A stretch of DNA of 8,117 nt from JAHFJA01 sp964357385 (GTDB lineage: Bacteria > Patescibacteriota > Patescibacteriia > JACQRZ01): positions 1 to 8,117 of the forward strand of contig CAYHKW010000047.1 of NCBI GenBank assembly GCA_964357385.1. Reading direction: 5' to 3'. Shown one piece after another: positions 1-5,395 of the stretch. The translations under genes were made by a program, and so were the position numbers. How positions within the stretch are numbered: position 1 is the first letter of the stretch; each line of letters starts with the position of its first letter. The notes beneath the pieces were generated by a model. It ran no database searches. It saw nothing but the letters and a program-made list of their open reading frames with translations, and was not told the origin of the DNA.

Positions 1-897
1 ATTATCGGTGTTATGGCTGCTATCCTCTCTCTCCAAGTTGTCGGCTCAGATCCGGTCCGCGCCATCAACCTCGCTATCATCGCTGCTGCCACCACCTTTG
101 GCTCCAACATCTACAACATCATCCACGCGACATGGTGCATATACCGCCAAAATCTTGCCAATACCCTGCAAAAAGCAATCTTAATGTTTCCCCCGCTTAA
201 GGCCGGCGGCACTGTCCTGCCTCTTTCACAACATCGTCGTCTTCCCTCCCTCAAAGAAATGGACAGCGCTATAAACGTCCTCACCGCCCTCACTCTCCTG
301 ACCGCGTTCGTGGCAGTCAGCATGGTGCTCTTTGGCAAAACCAATACTACGGCGCTTGGCATCCCCGGCGACCTCTACCAACTCACACTTCCATTGGGAA
401 TTATTCTGTTTATTCTCTGTATTGGCACTCTATTTTTCTTCCGCAAAAGCCATCGCCCCGAAACCCCGATTGCCGAAATCGCTGAAGAAGAGCGCTACTA
501 TGCATCAAGAAAAACTGCACGCATCTGGCTTGACCTGGTACTGGCAGGCGTCGCTATCTTGTTGACCGCCGAAAGCATGGTCAAATGCATGGAGTTGTTT
601 TCACACCTCACTCATCTCCCGTTTGTACTCACCGGTATCCTTGCGGGGCTTATCGGCTGCTTTGGCGAGATGCTAGTTGTGCACAACTTTTCGATAAACC
701 CCAAAGGCCGCATCGGCGATGCCATCGTCGGCGTGTCGATGGACAATATCGTTACGACCCTGGGTGCCGCGATCGTCGCCATCATGGGCGGTATCTTCTT
801 GGGAAGCAATGCGCTCATCCTGATTTTCGTCATTATCCTTGCTGCAAACACGATCCTCATCGGCCAGATCTCTACATTGAAAAACAGCCTAAAATAG
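1..897 (+). CDS. Cation antiporter of the Na+/Ca2+ exchanger (CaCA) superfamily, 5' end missing
   Basis: An integral membrane antiporter that would exchange Na+ or H+ for Ca2+ or another cation across the cytoplasmic membrane. The frame is open from base 1, so the ATG at 13 is probably internal. 298 codons are visible and end in TAG. Counted from base 1, the sequence Thr-Phe-Gly-Ser-Asn near residues 32-36, followed by Ile-Tyr-Asn, resembles the end of the first alpha repeat (GSN-x-x-N). A charged cytoplasmic loop spans roughly residues 50-85. Several hydrophobic segments follow. The second alpha repeat centres on Gly-Glu-Met (Glu about 223) and Gly-Asp-Ala-Ile-Val-Gly (Asp about 240). The second repeat lacks the usual GSN triplet and reads Val-Ser-Met-Asp-Asn-Ile-Val instead, so the ion selected is uncertain. 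Base composition is balanced, like rarA and unlike the next gene. The superfamily call is fairly firm; the substrate is not known. Confidence 0.75.
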   Translation: MIGVMAAILSLQVVGSDPVRAINLAIIAAATTFGSNIYNIIHATWCIYRQNLANTLQKAILMFPPLKAGGTVLPLSQHRRLPSLKEMDSAINVLTALTLLTAFVAVSMVLFGKTNTTALGIPGDLYQLTLPLGIILFILCIGTLFFFRKSHRPETPIAEIAEEERYYASRKTARIWLDLVLAGVAILLTAESMVKCMELFSHLTHLPFVLTGILAGLIGCFGEMLVVHNFSINPKGRIGDAIVGVSMDNIVTTLGAAIVAIMGGIFLGSNALILIFVIILAANTILIGQISTLKNSLK

Positions 898-901
898 CAA
901 A

Positions 902-935
902 AAAGGCCGTATTTCCGACCTTTCTGATCTGTTTT
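902..935 (+). terminator. Weak terminator-like hairpin after the antiporter gene
   Basis: AAAGG (902-906) pairs with CCTTT (919-923), with two further pairs inside a C-A mismatch and a short loop. A TTTT run sits at 932-935, eight bases after the stem. The stem is short and the T-run displaced, so this is a weak candidate for ending the antiporter transcript. Confidence 0.3.
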
Positions 936-967
936 CCTTATAATTACAAGTAAATCCTATATATCCC

Positions 968-993
968 TAAAAGCTTATATTTATAGGCTTTTA
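968..993. terminator. 11-bp AT-rich hairpin, possible terminator
   Basis: The arms 968-978 and 983-993 are complementary over 11 bp with one G-U pair and an ATTT loop. The outer part is TAAAAGC against GCTTTTA. Only As follow the 3' arm on the plus strand, but the arm itself carries four Ts. It lies 16 bases before the -35 box of the next promoter, so it could insulate the receiver gene from read-through. It could also be an operator-like inverted repeat. Confidence 0.4.
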
Positions 994-1009
994 AATGTCC
1001 TCAAGACCC

Positions 1010-1038
1010 TTGACAAATATAGAGCTTTATGCTATACT
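1010..1038 (+). promoter_or_regulatory. Near-consensus sigma-70 promoter for the receiver gene
   Basis: The -35 box TTGACA (1010-1015) is a perfect match. A 17-bp spacer separates it from TATACT (1033-1038), one mismatch from the -10 consensus. Transcription should start near 1045, leaving a leader of about 100 nt before the ATG at 1146. It is among the three best promoters visible in the window, so the downstream gene is probably well expressed. Confidence 0.8.
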
Positions 1039-1064
1039 TATATGTATGTAAAAGGTTGAAAAGG

Positions 1065-1133
1065 ATGTTTCTGGTATACAAACAGAGATGGATAAAGAAC
1101 CTTAAAAAATCAATAAAATTATTAGTTTCGTAG
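1065..1133 (+). CDS. Possible 22-codon leader peptide upstream of the receiver gene
   Basis: An ATG at 1065 opens 22 codons that close with TAG at 1131-1133. The peptide would be basic and partly hydrophobic (MFLVYKQRWIKNLKKS, then IKLLVS). Its stop codon overlaps the first bases of the AGGAGG site (1132-1137) that serves the receiver start, a geometry typical of translational coupling or of a leader-peptide control switch. Against it, no well-spaced ribosome binding site precedes 1065 (an AAAAGG abuts the ATG directly) and so short an ORF can arise by chance. The peptide resembles no attenuator I recognise. Confidence 0.25.
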   Translation: MFLVYKQRWIKNLKKSIKLLVS

Positions 1134-1148
1134 GAGGAACTGAAAATG
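1132..1148 (+). promoter_or_regulatory. Strong Shine-Dalgarno site fixing the receiver start
   Basis: AGGAGG at 1132-1137 stands 8 nt before the ATG at 1146. It is the only full AGGAGG in front of a gene in this window; rarA, the VOC gene, the dehydrogenase and smc have no clear site. It therefore decides the start and marks this gene as unlike its neighbours. Confidence 0.8.
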
Positions 1149-1616
1149 AATAGCGTTGAAAAGAAAGTACCAGTTGAGATTTTGAAAGTTGCTTTAGTTG
1201 AGGATAGCATTCAAGCTGTCATCGGTATCGCAAAAATATTTCACAATTGGGACAATACTCAACTAAGGATATATTCTTCTCAGAAGGTCCTTAATCGTGA
1301 GCAGGGTTATGGACTGAGAGAAATGTGTGTGAGTCTTGATCTCCTTCCGGGTACAGTTAGTGAATTACCCAATTCTCTATTTGAGAATCATATTGTTTTG
1401 CTGGATCATGAACTTTCTCAAGAATATACTGGAAAAGTAATTGCTGATATTTTTGAAAAAAGAAGTTCAGAAAATTGCAAAATAATAGGGATTTCTAGTT
1501 TTCCCAGAAACTACTGTATTGATCAATATTGGGGTGTGAAAGACAATTTGTTTTACGGGAAAGACATAGAAGCAATACGTCTATTCATAAGTCTAATAAA
1601 TAAACACATTGATTAG
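1146..1616 (+). CDS. Stand-alone response-regulator receiver-like protein with an enlarged middle region
   Basis: A 156-aa soluble protein that I read as a divergent CheY-like receiver domain without an output domain. The first strand ends in Val-Glu-Asp (Glu19, Asp20), the usual acidic pair. Ile-Val-Leu-Leu-Asp places the phospho-acceptor at Asp87. Ile-Gly-Ile-Ser gives the hydroxyl residue Ser117, and Leu-Phe-Tyr-Gly-Lys gives Lys139. The steps Asp87 to Ser117 (30) and Asp87 to Lys139 (52) equal those of CheY (57, 87, 109). The distance from Asp20 to Asp87 (67 residues) is over 20 longer than usual, so residues of about 36-75 carry an insertion. The proline that normally follows the lysine is Asp140. 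No histidine kinase or DNA-binding domain is near, so partner and output are unknown. The gene is AT-rich (25-38% GC in hand-counted 60-base lines, against over 50% in rarA), has its own strong promoter and terminator, and may be acquired. Confidence 0.65.
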   Translation: MNSVEKKVPVEILKVALVEDSIQAVIGIAKIFHNWDNTQLRIYSSQKVLNREQGYGLREMCVSLDLLPGTVSELPNSLFENHIVLLDHELSQEYTGKVIADIFEKRSSENCKIIGISSFPRNYCIDQYWGVKDNLFYGKDIEAIRLFISLINKHID

Positions 1617-1643
1617 AAGGTAAATAAAATTAAAATTTTTAGT

Positions 1644-1677
1644 AAAAACTACATATAAAAGGATATGTAGTTTTTTT
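1644..1677. terminator. Bidirectional intrinsic terminator between the receiver gene and rarA
   Basis: The arms 1644-1656 and 1663-1675 are perfectly complementary over 13 bp (AAAAACTACATAT against its complement), with an AAAAGG loop. On the plus strand the stem runs into seven Ts at 1671-1677. On the minus strand the other arm also ends in TTTTT. The position between two convergent stop codons fits termination of both transcripts. Confidence 0.85.
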
Positions 1678-1682
1678 ATTCT

Positions 1683-2891
1683 CTATTCCCCAAAATACTT
1701 CCTCCCAATCAGCTCATCCGGCATACACTCCATATCCGCCACCTTCTCTTCAATATCATGAGCATACTGATACCCCTTCCCGTACTCCAACTCTTTCATC
1801 AGCTTCGTCGGCGCATTGCGCAGGTGCAGTGGCACCGGCAAATTCCCATATTCTTTTGCATCAGCAAGCGCTGCTTCCATCGCCCTATACGCAGTATTAT
1901 TTTTTGGCGCCTGTGCCAAATACACCACCCCATGCGCAAGATTGATCCTGCCTTCCGGCATGCCGATCGTATGGATCGCCTGGAAGACCGCGTTTGCAAT
2001 CGGCAGCGCGTGCACATCAGCGAGTCCAATATCCTCTGATGCAAACACGACCATGCGCCGTGCGATGAAGAGGGGATCCTCTCCTGCCTCGATCATGCGA
2101 GCACACCAATACAGCGCGGCATTCACATCAGAATTCCTCATGCTTTTTATAAACGCGGAAATGATGTTGCAGTGCTCCTCTCCGCCTTTGTCGTACTGCA
2201 ATGCTTTGTGCTGGAGCGCTGTTTCAATATCTGTTTTCGTTATAGTCGTATTGTCTTTTACTAATGACGTGACCAATTCCAATGCATTGAGCAGTGTACG
2301 GCCATCACCGTTTGAATACTGCAGCAAGACGTCACGGCTTTCATCGTCAACCGTCAGCGTCTTATTTCCCAATCCTTTTTGCGTATCAGAAAGTGCACGG
2401 TCAAGAATCATGTTCAGCGACTCCACCGTATGCGCCTTGAGGGTAAGCACACGAGTACGAGAGAGGAGTGCGGAGTTCACTTCAAAGGAAGGATTTTCTG
2501 TGGTGGCGCCGATCAAGATAATCGTGCCATCCTCAACCGAAGGAAGGAACGCATCCTGCTGCGCTTTATTGAAACGATGGATTTCATCGACAAACAATAT
2601 CGTCCGCTTCTTATGAAACTTGATCGCGTCTTTTGCTTTGGCAATAATTTCGCGCGCTTCTTTCACGCCGGTCTGTACCGCACTGACCTGCACAAAGTGT
2701 GCACCGGTTGTCGTAGCGATCGCCTGTGCAATCGTCGTCTTTCCTACACCCGGCGGACCCCACAAGATCATGGAAGGAATATGGTCAGACTCGATAAGGC
2801 TGCGCAGTACGCCGTTTGATCCCAGCAAATGATCTTGTCCAACAATCTCATCAATCGTAATAGGACGCATGCGCTGGGCAAGCGGTGCCAT
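1683..2891 (-). CDS. rarA: RarA (MgsA) AAA+ ATPase, replication-associated recombination protein
   Basis: A cytoplasmic clamp-loader-like ATPase of the RarA/MgsA/Mgs1 (WRNIP1) family, which acts at stalled replication forks and single-strand DNA gaps. The N-terminus Pro-Leu-Ala-Gln-Arg-Met-Arg-Pro is the family opening and supports this start, though no Shine-Dalgarno precedes it. Walker A is GPPGVGKT (residues 45-52). Walker B is ILFVDE (98-103), followed by the typical His-Arg-Phe-Asn. Sensor 1 lies in GATTENPSF (128-136), and the Ser-Arg at 144-145 is the probable arginine finger. Sensor 2 lies in Gly-Asp-Gly-Arg-Thr-Leu-Leu-Asn near residue 200. The C-terminal tetramerisation part is recognisable from ALYWCARMIEAGEDPLFIAR through VPLHLRNAPTKLMKELEYG. 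At 402 aa it lacks the last few tens of residues of the E. coli protein (447 aa) but ends after the conserved Arg-Lys-Tyr-Phe, so it looks complete. It is monocistronic, convergent with the receiver gene and divergent from the VOC gene. Confidence 0.95.
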   Translation of the reverse strand: MAPLAQRMRPITIDEIVGQDHLLGSNGVLRSLIESDHIPSMILWGPPGVGKTTIAQAIATTTGAHFVQVSAVQTGVKEAREIIAKAKDAIKFHKKRTILFVDEIHRFNKAQQDAFLPSVEDGTIILIGATTENPSFEVNSALLSRTRVLTLKAHTVESLNMILDRALSDTQKGLGNKTLTVDDESRDVLLQYSNGDGRTLLNALELVTSLVKDNTTITKTDIETALQHKALQYDKGGEEHCNIISAFIKSMRNSDVNAALYWCARMIEAGEDPLFIARRMVVFASEDIGLADVHALPIANAVFQAIHTIGMPEGRINLAHGVVYLAQAPKNNTAYRAMEAALADAKEYGNLPVPLHLRNAPTKLMKELEYGKGYQYAHDIEEKVADMECMPDELIGRKYFGE

Positions 2892-2966
2892 GTCTTTTGC
2901 ATTGTCTATTGTATCGAAGAGATCTATATAGTAGTATCAAGAAGTAATTTATTTACACCCTACAAT

Positions 2967-3341
2967 ATGTTCGACCACATTACAATCACGGTAAAAAACT
3001 ATGATCTCGCGCGATCATTTTATGAAATCGTTCTTGCCCCATTAGGATACACCTCTCTCTACGAAGAAGATGGAATCGTCACCGGCTTTGGAGAAACGCG
3101 TCCTATGTTTTGGATTGCACAGTCTGACAAATCCCATCCCGTATCAGCAAATGTGCATCTATCGTTTTCAGTAGAAGACCGTGAACTGGTTGATCTGTTT
3201 TATGAACAAGCGATAAAGGAAGGAGGAAAAGATAATGGTGCGCCAGGTCTTCGTCCGGAGTATGAAGAAAACTATTATGCAGCGTTTGTCATTGATCATG
3301 ACGGTAACAACATCGAAGCATTGTGTAGAACTGAAGAGTAG
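2967..3341 (+). CDS. VOC (glyoxalase/bleomycin-resistance fold) family protein
   Basis: A 124-aa cytoplasmic protein of the vicinal-oxygen-chelate superfamily, which binds a divalent metal and acts on small molecules as lyase, isomerase or binding protein. The ATG at 2967 is chosen because it gives the family N-terminus Met-Phe-Asp-His-Ile-Thr-Ile-Thr-Val. Upstream in-frame starts would add a tail that runs back over the rarA start. Likely metal ligands are His4, His64 in Asn-Val-His-Leu-Ser-Phe, and Glu117 in Asn-Asn-Ile-Glu-Ala. The aromatic pair Tyr-Tyr-Ala-Ala-Phe-Val-Ile-Asp-His-Asp-Gly-Asn before Glu117 is also typical. Two beta-alpha-beta-beta-beta modules fit the length. The sequence resembles the generic lactoylglutathione-lyase-like group rather than true glyoxalase I, and the substrate is unknown. 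There is no Shine-Dalgarno; TACAAT immediately precedes the ATG but is too close to act as its -10 box. tRNA-Arg follows 9 nt after the stop. Confidence 0.85.
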   Translation: MFDHITITVKNYDLARSFYEIVLAPLGYTSLYEEDGIVTGFGETRPMFWIAQSDKSHPVSANVHLSFSVEDRELVDLFYEQAIKEGGKDNGAPGLRPEYEENYYAAFVIDHDGNNIEALCRTEE

Positions 3342-3350
3342 CAATATCAC

Positions 3351-3422
3351 CCTCTTGTCGTTCAATGGATAGGACGCGAGTTTCCGGTACTCGTAATGTA
3401 GGTTCGATTCCTGCCAAGAGGA
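3351..3422 (+). tRNA. tRNA-Arg, anticodon CCG
   Basis: A full cloverleaf can be drawn over 72 nt. The acceptor stem is 3351-3357 with 3415-3421 (CCTCTTG/CAAGAGG). The D arm is 3360-3363 with 3372-3375, and its loop contains GG. The anticodon stem is 3377-3381 with 3389-3393. The anticodon loop TTCCGGT holds CCG at 3384-3386. The variable loop has four bases. The T arm is 3398-3402 with 3410-3414 and the loop reads TTCGATT. The discriminator is A3422. The CCA end is not encoded. It would read the arginine codon CGG. With only 9 nt between the VOC stop and the tRNA, co-transcription and RNase P processing are likely. A short T-run follows at 3424-3428. Confidence 0.95.
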
Positions 3423-3424
3423 AT

Positions 3425-3451
3425 TTTTCTACGATACATTTTCTACGATAC
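3425..3451. repeat. 13-bp tandem direct repeat just upstream of the orphan promoter
   Basis: TTTTCTACGATAC occurs at 3425-3437 and again, identically, at 3439-3451, with one A between, giving a 14-bp period. The second copy ends two bases before the -35 box at 3454. The position suits an activator or repressor site. The repeat could also be a small duplication made during rearrangement next to the tRNA. Confidence 0.7.
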
Positions 3452-3453
3452 TA

Positions 3454-3482
3454 TTGACAGACAGTAATTATTGTTGTATAGT
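3454..3482 (+). promoter_or_regulatory. Near-consensus promoter with no plus-strand gene behind it
   Basis: TTGACA (3454-3459), a 17-bp spacer, then TATAGT (3477-3482), one mismatch from consensus. The predicted start near 3489 is directly in front of a GC-rich hairpin. The next plus-strand gene is about 1.9 kb away. The transcript would therefore be a small RNA, or an antisense RNA to the toxin remnant at 3542-3748. Confidence 0.7.
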
Positions 3483-3488
3483 ATTGAT

Positions 3489-3543
3489 ATTAGGGCTTCG
3501 GCCTCCGAGACGCCTCGCAGCAATGCGAGGCGTCGATGCGTCT
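3489..3543 (+). ncRNA. Candidate small structured RNA with GCAA-capped hairpin
   Basis: This is the segment a transcript from the promoter at 3454-3482 would begin with. A small UUCG-type hairpin (GGC, TTCG, GCC at 3494-3503) is followed by an 11-bp perfect stem. The arms are 3509-3519 and 3524-3534, closed by GCAA, a GNRA tetraloop on the plus strand. A second GCGTCT at 3538-3543 could pair with AGACGC at 3508-3513, so an alternative fold exists. No T-run follows, so the 3' end is unknown and the call depends on the promoter. It matches no known RNA family that I recognise. The hairpin could equally be a dispersed palindromic repeat, or on the minus strand a stabiliser of the toxin and dehydrogenase mRNA 3' end. 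Confidence 0.35.
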
Positions 3544-3748
3544 ATACGAAATCTTTAAATGCATTTTTGATCCTTTCAAAATCTTCTTCATTTTTACCAT
3601 CAACTTCAGCGCCAATATTCACCCCCAAAGAACACCACCACACTTCACGTGGGTATCCAAACACTTGTCGATCACTGATATCAACCAGTTTCTTTGAGGA
3701 ATTCCATCCATCAAAATCTTTTACATAATTATTTCCCATAATACTCAT
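3542..3748 (-). pseudogene. MazF/PemK-like toxin gene, apparently internally deleted
   Basis: A 68-codon ORF. Residues of about 11-53 (Asp-Phe-Asp-Gly-Trp-Asn, then Arg-Glu-Val-Trp-Trp-Cys-Ser-Leu-Gly-Val-Asn-Ile-Gly, then Glu-Val-Asp-Gly-Lys-Asn-Glu) match the N-terminal part of MazF/PemK-type mRNA endoribonucleases, where the next element is normally Phe-Glu-Arg-Pro-Val-Leu. Here the sequence goes straight to Asp-Phe-Glu-Arg-Ile-Lys-Asn-Ala-Phe-Lys, which resembles the C-terminal helix of the same family. About 70 residues of the core, with the strands that form the active site, are missing compared with a usual length near 130-140. Toxin activity is therefore unlikely. The ATG shares its A with the TAA of the upstream dehydrogenase (TAATG), and GGAG stands 5 nt before it, so coupled translation is expected. 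The ATG nine bases further on is an alternative start. No antitoxin gene is visible. A genuine small protein cannot be excluded. Confidence 0.6.
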
Positions 3749-5346
3749 TACGGCTCCAGCACTATCGGTATCTCAATTGATTGCTCGTTTTCAGAGAGCC
3801 CTGATGGATTGTCTTTGTGCAATATCAGGGTTCCTTTTTGTTTTACCTTAACACTAAACGGCAGTGATATTTCAAAGGGCACATAGTTAGTCGTCATCCA
3901 ATCTCCTTTTGCCTGCACGGGCACTTTGACAAGAGTAGTTCCTTTTTCATCTTTGAGTTCAATAGGAAAGCTTGCTTCAAAATACCAGTTGCCAGGCGCG
4001 CTTCCTTTGACCATCAGCGGACTTTTGACACTCTGTCCTGATACGGGTGTTTCTACTTTTGGATCAGGAACAATTACCCCTCCCTCTTTCTTTGGTGGCT
4101 GCGTTGAAAGTCTATATATCACTCCGGCATTATCATCGGTGACATACATAACCCCTCCTGATTGAATCAATATGCCCGCCGGTCTTCCGGTGACAATATT
4201 ATCTTTGTTAATAAATCCCGTAATAAAATCTTGCGTATCAGTCACATTCCCGTGTTCGTCAAGGATATATCGAACAATCTTATATCCCGTGGGCACATCC
4301 CTATTCCATGACCCGTGATAGGCAACAAAAAGATTATTCCAATAGTCTTCCGGCCATCCTCCCGCCTCATCATGAGGAGCAAATGCTAACCCAAGCGGTG
4401 CTGAGTGGGCCGGGATTTCAATGTGAGGGGCAGTGTACGTTTGTTCATCACATTCTATTGACGCAAACCCTACACGAGGATCACGAATATTTTTTCCATA
4501 ACAATAGGGCCAACCATAATTTTTTCCTGACTCAATTATATTCACCTCATCAGGAGGAAGATCATTACCAAGAAAATCTCTTCCCATTTCTGTTGTCCAT
4601 ATTTGATCAGTACCCGGTTGAGTTGTCATAAACACGGCATTACGCAGACCTTGGTTAAACGGCTTTGCGTTGGGGGATAGTGATGTCAAATCAATATCAA
4701 GAATAGAAGCGCGACGGGAATCGGATTCTTCACACGCATCACATGATGATCCGACCGAAACCAAAAGATGGGTAATATATTGTGCCGGCAAAGGAAGTAA
4801 CGTGCGGGTAAAATGCCGACCCCCATCAGGGAGATTGGCAACGGTGCGTATAAAGGTTGCTTTCTTTGTTTGGGTATTATAATTATATTCCCCCACACGG
4901 TGCGATTCAGCAATATACAAAAGACATTCCGGATTACAGACAAAGGCAAGACCATGGGGATCATTCAAACCTTTTGCTACGACTATCGTAGAATCAGCAC
5001 TTCCATCAGCATTGTCGTCAGGGAGCGCGACCACCGTGCCTTTTGCAGTAATACTGCTCAGTACCGTGCCGCCTGGATCAGTGATAATCACTCGCGGATT
5101 ATCTAATCCTTTTGCAAATACATTCATCGACCATTCGTTCGGTATCGTCAATTTTGTTTCATTCGTTCCTATTGTCGGGACAGGGGGAGCAGAGTATGTT
5201 CCTGTTTCACGGGGGACTATTGGCATCGAACTCAATACACGCGAGAGTTCTTCTGAATAGTAAAACAACATCGTCGTTACTATTCCGACTACAATCGCAA
5301 TACTGCCAATGATATAGGGAATGAATGGTTTTAATGATTTGAGCAT
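3748..5346 (-). CDS. Membrane-anchored glucose/sorbosone-dehydrogenase-like beta-propeller with C-terminal Gmad2-like domain
   Basis: A 532-aa protein anchored by one N-terminal membrane segment (about residues 10-30) with its bulk outside the cytoplasmic membrane. Residues of about 65-415 form the six-bladed propeller of the PQQ-dependent soluble glucose dehydrogenase / L-sorbosone dehydrogenase family, which oxidises sugars. Family landmarks are Asp-Pro-His-Gly-Leu-Ala (119-124), Gly-Gly-Arg-His (175-178, His178 the likely general base), Gly-Leu-Arg-Asn (233-236), Asp-Glu-Val-Asn (266-269), Asn-Tyr-Gly-Trp-Pro-Tyr-Cys (276-282) and Gly-Arg-Pro-Ala-Gly (387-391). Residues of about 430-532, with Asn-Trp-Tyr-Phe-Glu-Ala-Ser-Phe-Pro and Asp-Asn-Pro-Ser-Gly-Leu, look like a Gmad2 immunoglobulin-like domain, known from spore-germination and envelope proteins. 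Cys202 and Cys205 form a CxxC. No quinone biosynthesis gene is nearby, so the cofactor would have to be made elsewhere or imported, or the propeller is non-enzymatic. No clear Shine-Dalgarno precedes the start. The gene overlaps the toxin remnant by one base. Confidence 0.85.
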   Translation of the reverse strand: MLKSLKPFIPYIIGSIAIVVGIVTTMLFYYSEELSRVLSSMPIVPRETGTYSAPPVPTIGTNETKLTIPNEWSMNVFAKGLDNPRVIITDPGGTVLSSITAKGTVVALPDDNADGSADSTIVVAKGLNDPHGLAFVCNPECLLYIAESHRVGEYNYNTQTKKATFIRTVANLPDGGRHFTRTLLPLPAQYITHLLVSVGSSCDACEESDSRRASILDIDLTSLSPNAKPFNQGLRNAVFMTTQPGTDQIWTTEMGRDFLGNDLPPDEVNIIESGKNYGWPYCYGKNIRDPRVGFASIECDEQTYTAPHIEIPAHSAPLGLAFAPHDEAGGWPEDYWNNLFVAYHGSWNRDVPTGYKIVRYILDEHGNVTDTQDFITGFINKDNIVTGRPAGILIQSGGVMYVTDDNAGVIYRLSTQPPKKEGGVIVPDPKVETPVSGQSVKSPLMVKGSAPGNWYFEASFPIELKDEKGTTLVKVPVQAKGDWMTTNYVPFEISLPFSVKVKQKGTLILHKDNPSGLSENEQSIEIPIVLEP

Positions 5347-5362
5347 AGAAAAAGATAATCGT

Positions 5363-5395
5363 GTACAATAACAGTAGAGAATAATTTATTTGTAC
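5363..5395. repeat. Imperfect inverted repeat in the dehydrogenase-hydrolase divergent gap
   Basis: GTACAATAA (5363-5371) is complementary to TTATTTGTAC (5386-5395) with one bulged T. It sits in the 72-bp gap between the two divergent starts, where a shared operator would be expected. No good -35/-10 pair is visible for either gene in this gap. The arms are AT-rich, so chance is a real alternative. Confidence 0.35.

Noticed and set aside
1042..1059. Five-codon ORF starting at 1042
   Set aside because: It begins before the predicted transcription start near 1045 and ends after five codons.
1816..2819. Long plus-strand open frames inside the rarA region
   Set aside because: They are antisense shadows of rarA. 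None has a ribosome binding site, and their translations are rich in Ser, Arg and Cys with no family resemblance, while the minus strand encodes a complete conserved RarA.
2829..2966. N-terminal extension of the VOC protein from an ATG at 2829
   Set aside because: The extra 46 residues overlap the rarA start and its upstream region and match no part of the VOC fold. The ATG at 2967 gives the typical family N-terminus.
3425..3451. Start of a CRISPR array
   Set aside because: Only two copies of 13 bp with a single base between them. There are no spacers of 25-40 bp and no cas genes.
3491..3543. Integron attC recombination site
   Set aside because: The palindrome lacks the conserved core-site ends and the unpaired bases of attC, and no integrase or cassette array is present.
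3557..3568. AAATGCATTT palindrome followed by Ts as the terminator of the candidate small RNA
   Set aside because: It has no room for a loop, so only about three AT-rich pairs could form. It also lies within the coding sequence of the toxin remnant.
3351..3748. tRNA attachment site of an integrated element
   Set aside because: I found no second copy of the tRNA 3' end in the window and no integrase, so the tRNA and toxin remnant alone do not support an island boundary.
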